Assembly: GCA_964528595.1 (NCBI GenBank)
Contig: CAZGTM010000108.1
Span: 1-8,070 of the forward strand
DNA: 8,070 nt
Source of the DNA: CAYFKJ01 sp964528595
GTDB lineage: Bacteria; Pseudomonadota; Alphaproteobacteria; UBA2966
Direction: 5' to 3'
The notes under the pieces were generated by a model. It was not told the origin of the DNA, did not search any database, and worked only from the letters and a program-made list of their open reading frames with translations. Shown here piece by piece: positions 6,692 to 8,070 of the stretch. Position 1 is the first letter of the stretch; each line of letters begins with the position of its first letter. A program made the position numbers and the translations under genes.

Positions 6692-7617
6692 CTCCGCGAA
6701 ATCAGCGTCGACTGATCCAGGTTCGCCAGCGCCTCGATAACCGCCGTCATGTGGTTGGCGACGGTATCGAATTCCGCCAGGCGCTCCATGGCCTGCTCGT
6801 CCATGTAAAGACCCCGGTTGAGCTCGATCTGCATGGTGTGCACCCCGGCGCCGGGACGGCCGTAGTTGCGGGTCGTGAAGCCGCCGGCATAGGGCGTATT
6901 GCGCGCCACCGAGTACGTCAGGCTCCGGAAGGCTTGCTCGGCGGCGTCGGTCACCGCATCGGCGCAGCTCGAACCGAAGCGGTCGCCCAGGATGACGTCG
7001 GCGCGGCGGCGGCCGGTGTCCTTGTCCATCGGACCGCCCACCGACGGCATGGAATGGCAATCTATTACGAGGGCGCAGCCGAAGGCCTCGCGGGCATCGG
7101 CGATCAGGCGTTTCAGGCGCTCGTGGAAGGGCATGTAGATCGACTTTACGCGCCGTTCGGCTTCAGCAAAATCCAATTTACCGGCATAGATCTCGGCGCC
7201 GTTGGAGACGACGCGGGCCAGCGTGCCTAAGCCGCCCGTGACGCGGTACGAGTTGGCGTTGACGTAGGACGGCAGCTCGCCCTCGAACATTTCCGGATCC
7301 AGCTCCCAGGGTTCACGGTTGACGTCGAGGTAGGCGCGGGGATAGTGCGCGCACAACAGAGGGGCGCCGAATTGTGGCGCGGCGGCGAAAAGCTGATCGA
7401 CGAAGGCGTCCTCCGAGCCCCTGAGGGCCAGCGCGTCGAGCCGCGATTGGGCGACAAAGGAGGGCGGGTAGTACTCGCCGCTGTGGGGTGAGACGAAAAT
7501 CAGCGGCGACGACAACTGGGCCGGTTCGTCCAGGCGATAAGGCGCCGAAGCGCCCTCCGCGAGGGCGTCTGACGGGTCATTTAGCATTGCGCCGTTGGGC
7601 TTGTTGACGTCGTGCAT
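6688..7617 (-). CDS. N-formylglutamate amidohydrolase-like protein
   Basis: Zinc-type hydrolase of 309 residues in the family that includes HutG, which splits N-formyl-L-glutamate into glutamate and formate in one route of histidine breakdown. Family signs are FVSPHSGEYYP with H45, RGSEDAFVDQLF (66-77), LDVNREPWELD (98-107), VIDCHSMP with D186 and H188 (184-191), and QIELNRGLYMDE (263-274). No other histidine-utilisation gene is in view, so it may instead be one of the orphan relatives acting on another N-acyl or N-formyl amino acid. It is the first gene of a two-gene unit with the GNAT gene, overlapping it by four bases. The start at ATG 7617 has no strong Shine-Dalgarno; ATG 7587 (residue 11) is possible, since homology-like sequence begins only near residue 27. 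The gene is divergent from the tRNA. Confidence 0.92.
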   Translation of the reverse strand: MHDVNKPNGAMLNDPSDALAEGASAPYRLDEPAQLSSPLIFVSPHSGEYYPPSFVAQSRLDALALRGSEDAFVDQLFAAAPQFGAPLLCAHYPRAYLDVNREPWELDPEMFEGELPSYVNANSYRVTGGLGTLARVVSNGAEIYAGKLDFAEAERRVKSIYMPFHERLKRLIADAREAFGCALVIDCHSMPSVGGPMDKDTGRRRADVILGDRFGSSCADAVTDAAEQAFRSLTYSVARNTPYAGGFTTRNYGRPGAGVHTMQIELNRGLYMDEQAMERLAEFDTVANHMTAVIEALANLDQSTLISRR

Positions 7618-7726
7618 GTGAACGATTCATAAGTCTCAGCGGCCGGGGCCGCAAGGGTTTGCACCTAATTAGACAGCCAAAAAGCAAAGGAACCGTTGAA
7701 GGAAGTCAATTTTCCCGCCCAAAGGC
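7618..7726. other. Spacer between the amidohydrolase gene and the tRNA promoter
   Basis: No gene is visible. A GCGGCC/GGCCGC palindrome lies at 7639-7652, about 21 bases before the amidohydrolase start on the minus strand; it could form a leader hairpin. GGGTTTGCA at 7655-7663 is the inverted match of TGCAAACCC at 7728-7736, which overlaps the -35 box of the tRNA. The leftward promoter of the amidohydrolase unit should be here, but no convincing -35/-10 pair can be picked by eye. Confidence 0.4.
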
Positions 7727-7754
7727 TTGCAAACCCCGGCCCTAAGGCTATATA
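7727..7754 (+). promoter_or_regulatory. Promoter of the tRNA-Val gene
   Basis: TTGCAA (7727-7732), a 16-base spacer and TATATA (7749-7754) form a sigma-70-type promoter. Transcription would start near 7761, a few bases before the mature tRNA 5' end at 7768. Position, spacing and the following tRNA all agree. Confidence 0.7.
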
Positions 7755-7767
7755 CACAGCGCTTCAA

Positions 7768-7842
7768 GGGCGCATAGCTCAGCGGGAGAGCACTACGTTG
7801 ACATCGTAGGGGTCGCTGGTTCAATCCCAGCTGCGCCCACCA
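7768..7842 (+). tRNA. tRNA-Val (anticodon GAC)
   Basis: All arms fold. The acceptor stem is GGGCGCA (7768-7774) with TGCGCCC (7832-7838), the D arm GCTC/GAGC has a GG-containing loop, and the anticodon stem is CTACG (7793-7797) with CGTAG (7805-7809). The loop is TTGACAT, so the anticodon is GAC (7800-7802), reading GUC valine codons. A five-base variable loop follows, then the T arm GCTGG/CCAGC with loop TTCAATC. The discriminator is A7839 and CCA is encoded at 7840-7842. The gene has its own promoter and terminator. Its 3' end is duplicated at 7950-7998. Confidence 0.96.
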
Positions 7843-7875
7843 TGAAAGGCCTCGGGTAACCCCGGGGCCTTTGCC
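7827..7875 (+). repeat. Direct repeat, copy 1: tRNA-Val 3' end plus terminator
   Basis: 49 bases running from the 3' strand of the T stem (CCAGC), through the acceptor strand and CCA, to the end of the terminator hairpin (GCC). It matches 7950-7998 with a single difference (C7863 versus T7986). The flanking bases differ on both sides. Confidence 0.95.
7845..7872 (+). terminator. Terminator hairpin of the tRNA-Val gene
   Basis: AAAGGCCTCGGG (7845-7856) pairs over 12 positions, including one T-G pair, with CCCGGGGCCTTT (7861-7872) around a TAAC loop. It begins two bases after the encoded CCA. A short T-rich stretch (GCCATTTT) follows. Position and stability make it a good intrinsic terminator despite the weak U tract. 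Confidence 0.8.
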
Positions 7876-7949
7876 ATTTTCGGCGGTTTTTGCGTTTCTC
7901 AGGGCGGCGGGGATTGATCTATGCGATTAGCGCGCCGTCGCGCGCCGGG

Positions 7950-7998
7950 CCAGCTGCGCCCACCATGAAAGGCCTCGGGTAACCCTGGGGCCTTTGCC
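7950..7998 (+). repeat. Direct repeat, copy 2: truncated tRNA-Val 3' end plus terminator
   Basis: Second copy of the 49-base unit, 123 bases after the first. It holds only the last 5 bases of the T stem, the acceptor 3' strand, CCA and the terminator hairpin; there is no matching 5' half before it, so it is not a tRNA gene. The one changed base (T7986) turns a G-C pair of the hairpin into G-T, so the stem at 7968-7995 can still form. It looks like an attachment-site scar or the remains of a second tRNA-Val gene. Confidence 0.93.
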
Positions 7999-8070
7999 GT
8001 TATCGTCCGCTTTTGGCGTCGCGCCGACTATCGTCTATTCTGACGCGTCTTAGACGTTACGAAATCAGCC
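7999..8070. other. Non-coding right edge
   Basis: I see no gene, RNA or repeat in the last 72 bases, nor an integrase start. Together with the 74 bases between the two repeat copies (7876-7949), this is unassigned sequence. Confidence 0.5.

Noticed and set aside
6692..7060. Extension of the GNAT reading frame upstream of 6691
   Set aside because: This part overlaps the amidohydrolase gene in another frame and its translation is arginine-rich shadow sequence; the GNAT fold begins just after the ATG in the ATGA overlap.
7950..7998. A second tRNA-Val gene
   Set aside because: Only the 3' strand of the T and acceptor stems is present; no D arm, anticodon arm or 5' acceptor strand precedes it.
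1..8070. CRISPR array, insertion sequence, integrase or anti-phage defence gene
   Set aside because: No regularly spaced repeats, terminal inverted repeats, transposase or recombinase motifs were seen; the only long repeat found is the tRNA 3'-end duplication.

Overview
The window looks like chromosomal DNA of a G+C-rich bacterium, most likely an alphaproteobacterium (Rhodospirillales-like). This rests on GC-rich third codon positions, the protein flavour of the M23 peptidase, acyl-CoA synthetase and N-formylglutamate amidohydrolase, and a TTGCAA/TATATA promoter before a tRNA with an encoded CCA. The lineage is an inference; nothing here fixes the genus.

Layout from left to right. (1) Positions 1-3120, minus strand: a membrane-anchored M23 (LytM-type) cell-wall endopeptidase with a LysM/OapA-like domain, followed after 9 bases by an acyl-CoA synthetase whose C-terminus runs off the left edge. 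(2) Positions 3121-3406: a 286-base AT-rich spacer holding a hairpin, a short palindrome and the probable control region of the peptidase gene. (3) Positions 3407-6047: a complete AmmeMemoRadiSam locus. A single minus-strand gene fuses the Memo-like protein (B) to the AMMECR1-like protein (A). It is divergent, across about 100 bases, from the plus-strand radical SAM enzyme. (4) Positions 6143-7617, minus strand: an N-formylglutamate amidohydrolase-like gene and a phosphinothricin-acetyltransferase-like GNAT gene, joined by an ATGA stop/start overlap. (5) Positions 7727-7998: a promoter, a tRNA-Val(GAC) gene and a terminator hairpin. The 3' end of the tRNA plus the terminator occurs again as a 49-base direct repeat 123 bases downstream.

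The most interesting unit is the AmmeMemoRadiSam locus. The three protein families co-occur widely in bacteria and archaea and all have conserved metal or cysteine ligands, but as far as I know their shared reaction is not settled. Here the putative metal ligands of Memo, the AMMECR1 signature and all three cysteine clusters of the radical SAM protein are intact. The duplicated tRNA 3' end resembles an attachment-site scar or the remnant of a duplicated tRNA gene. No integrase, transposase, CRISPR array or defence gene is visible, and I did not find a wholly new system.
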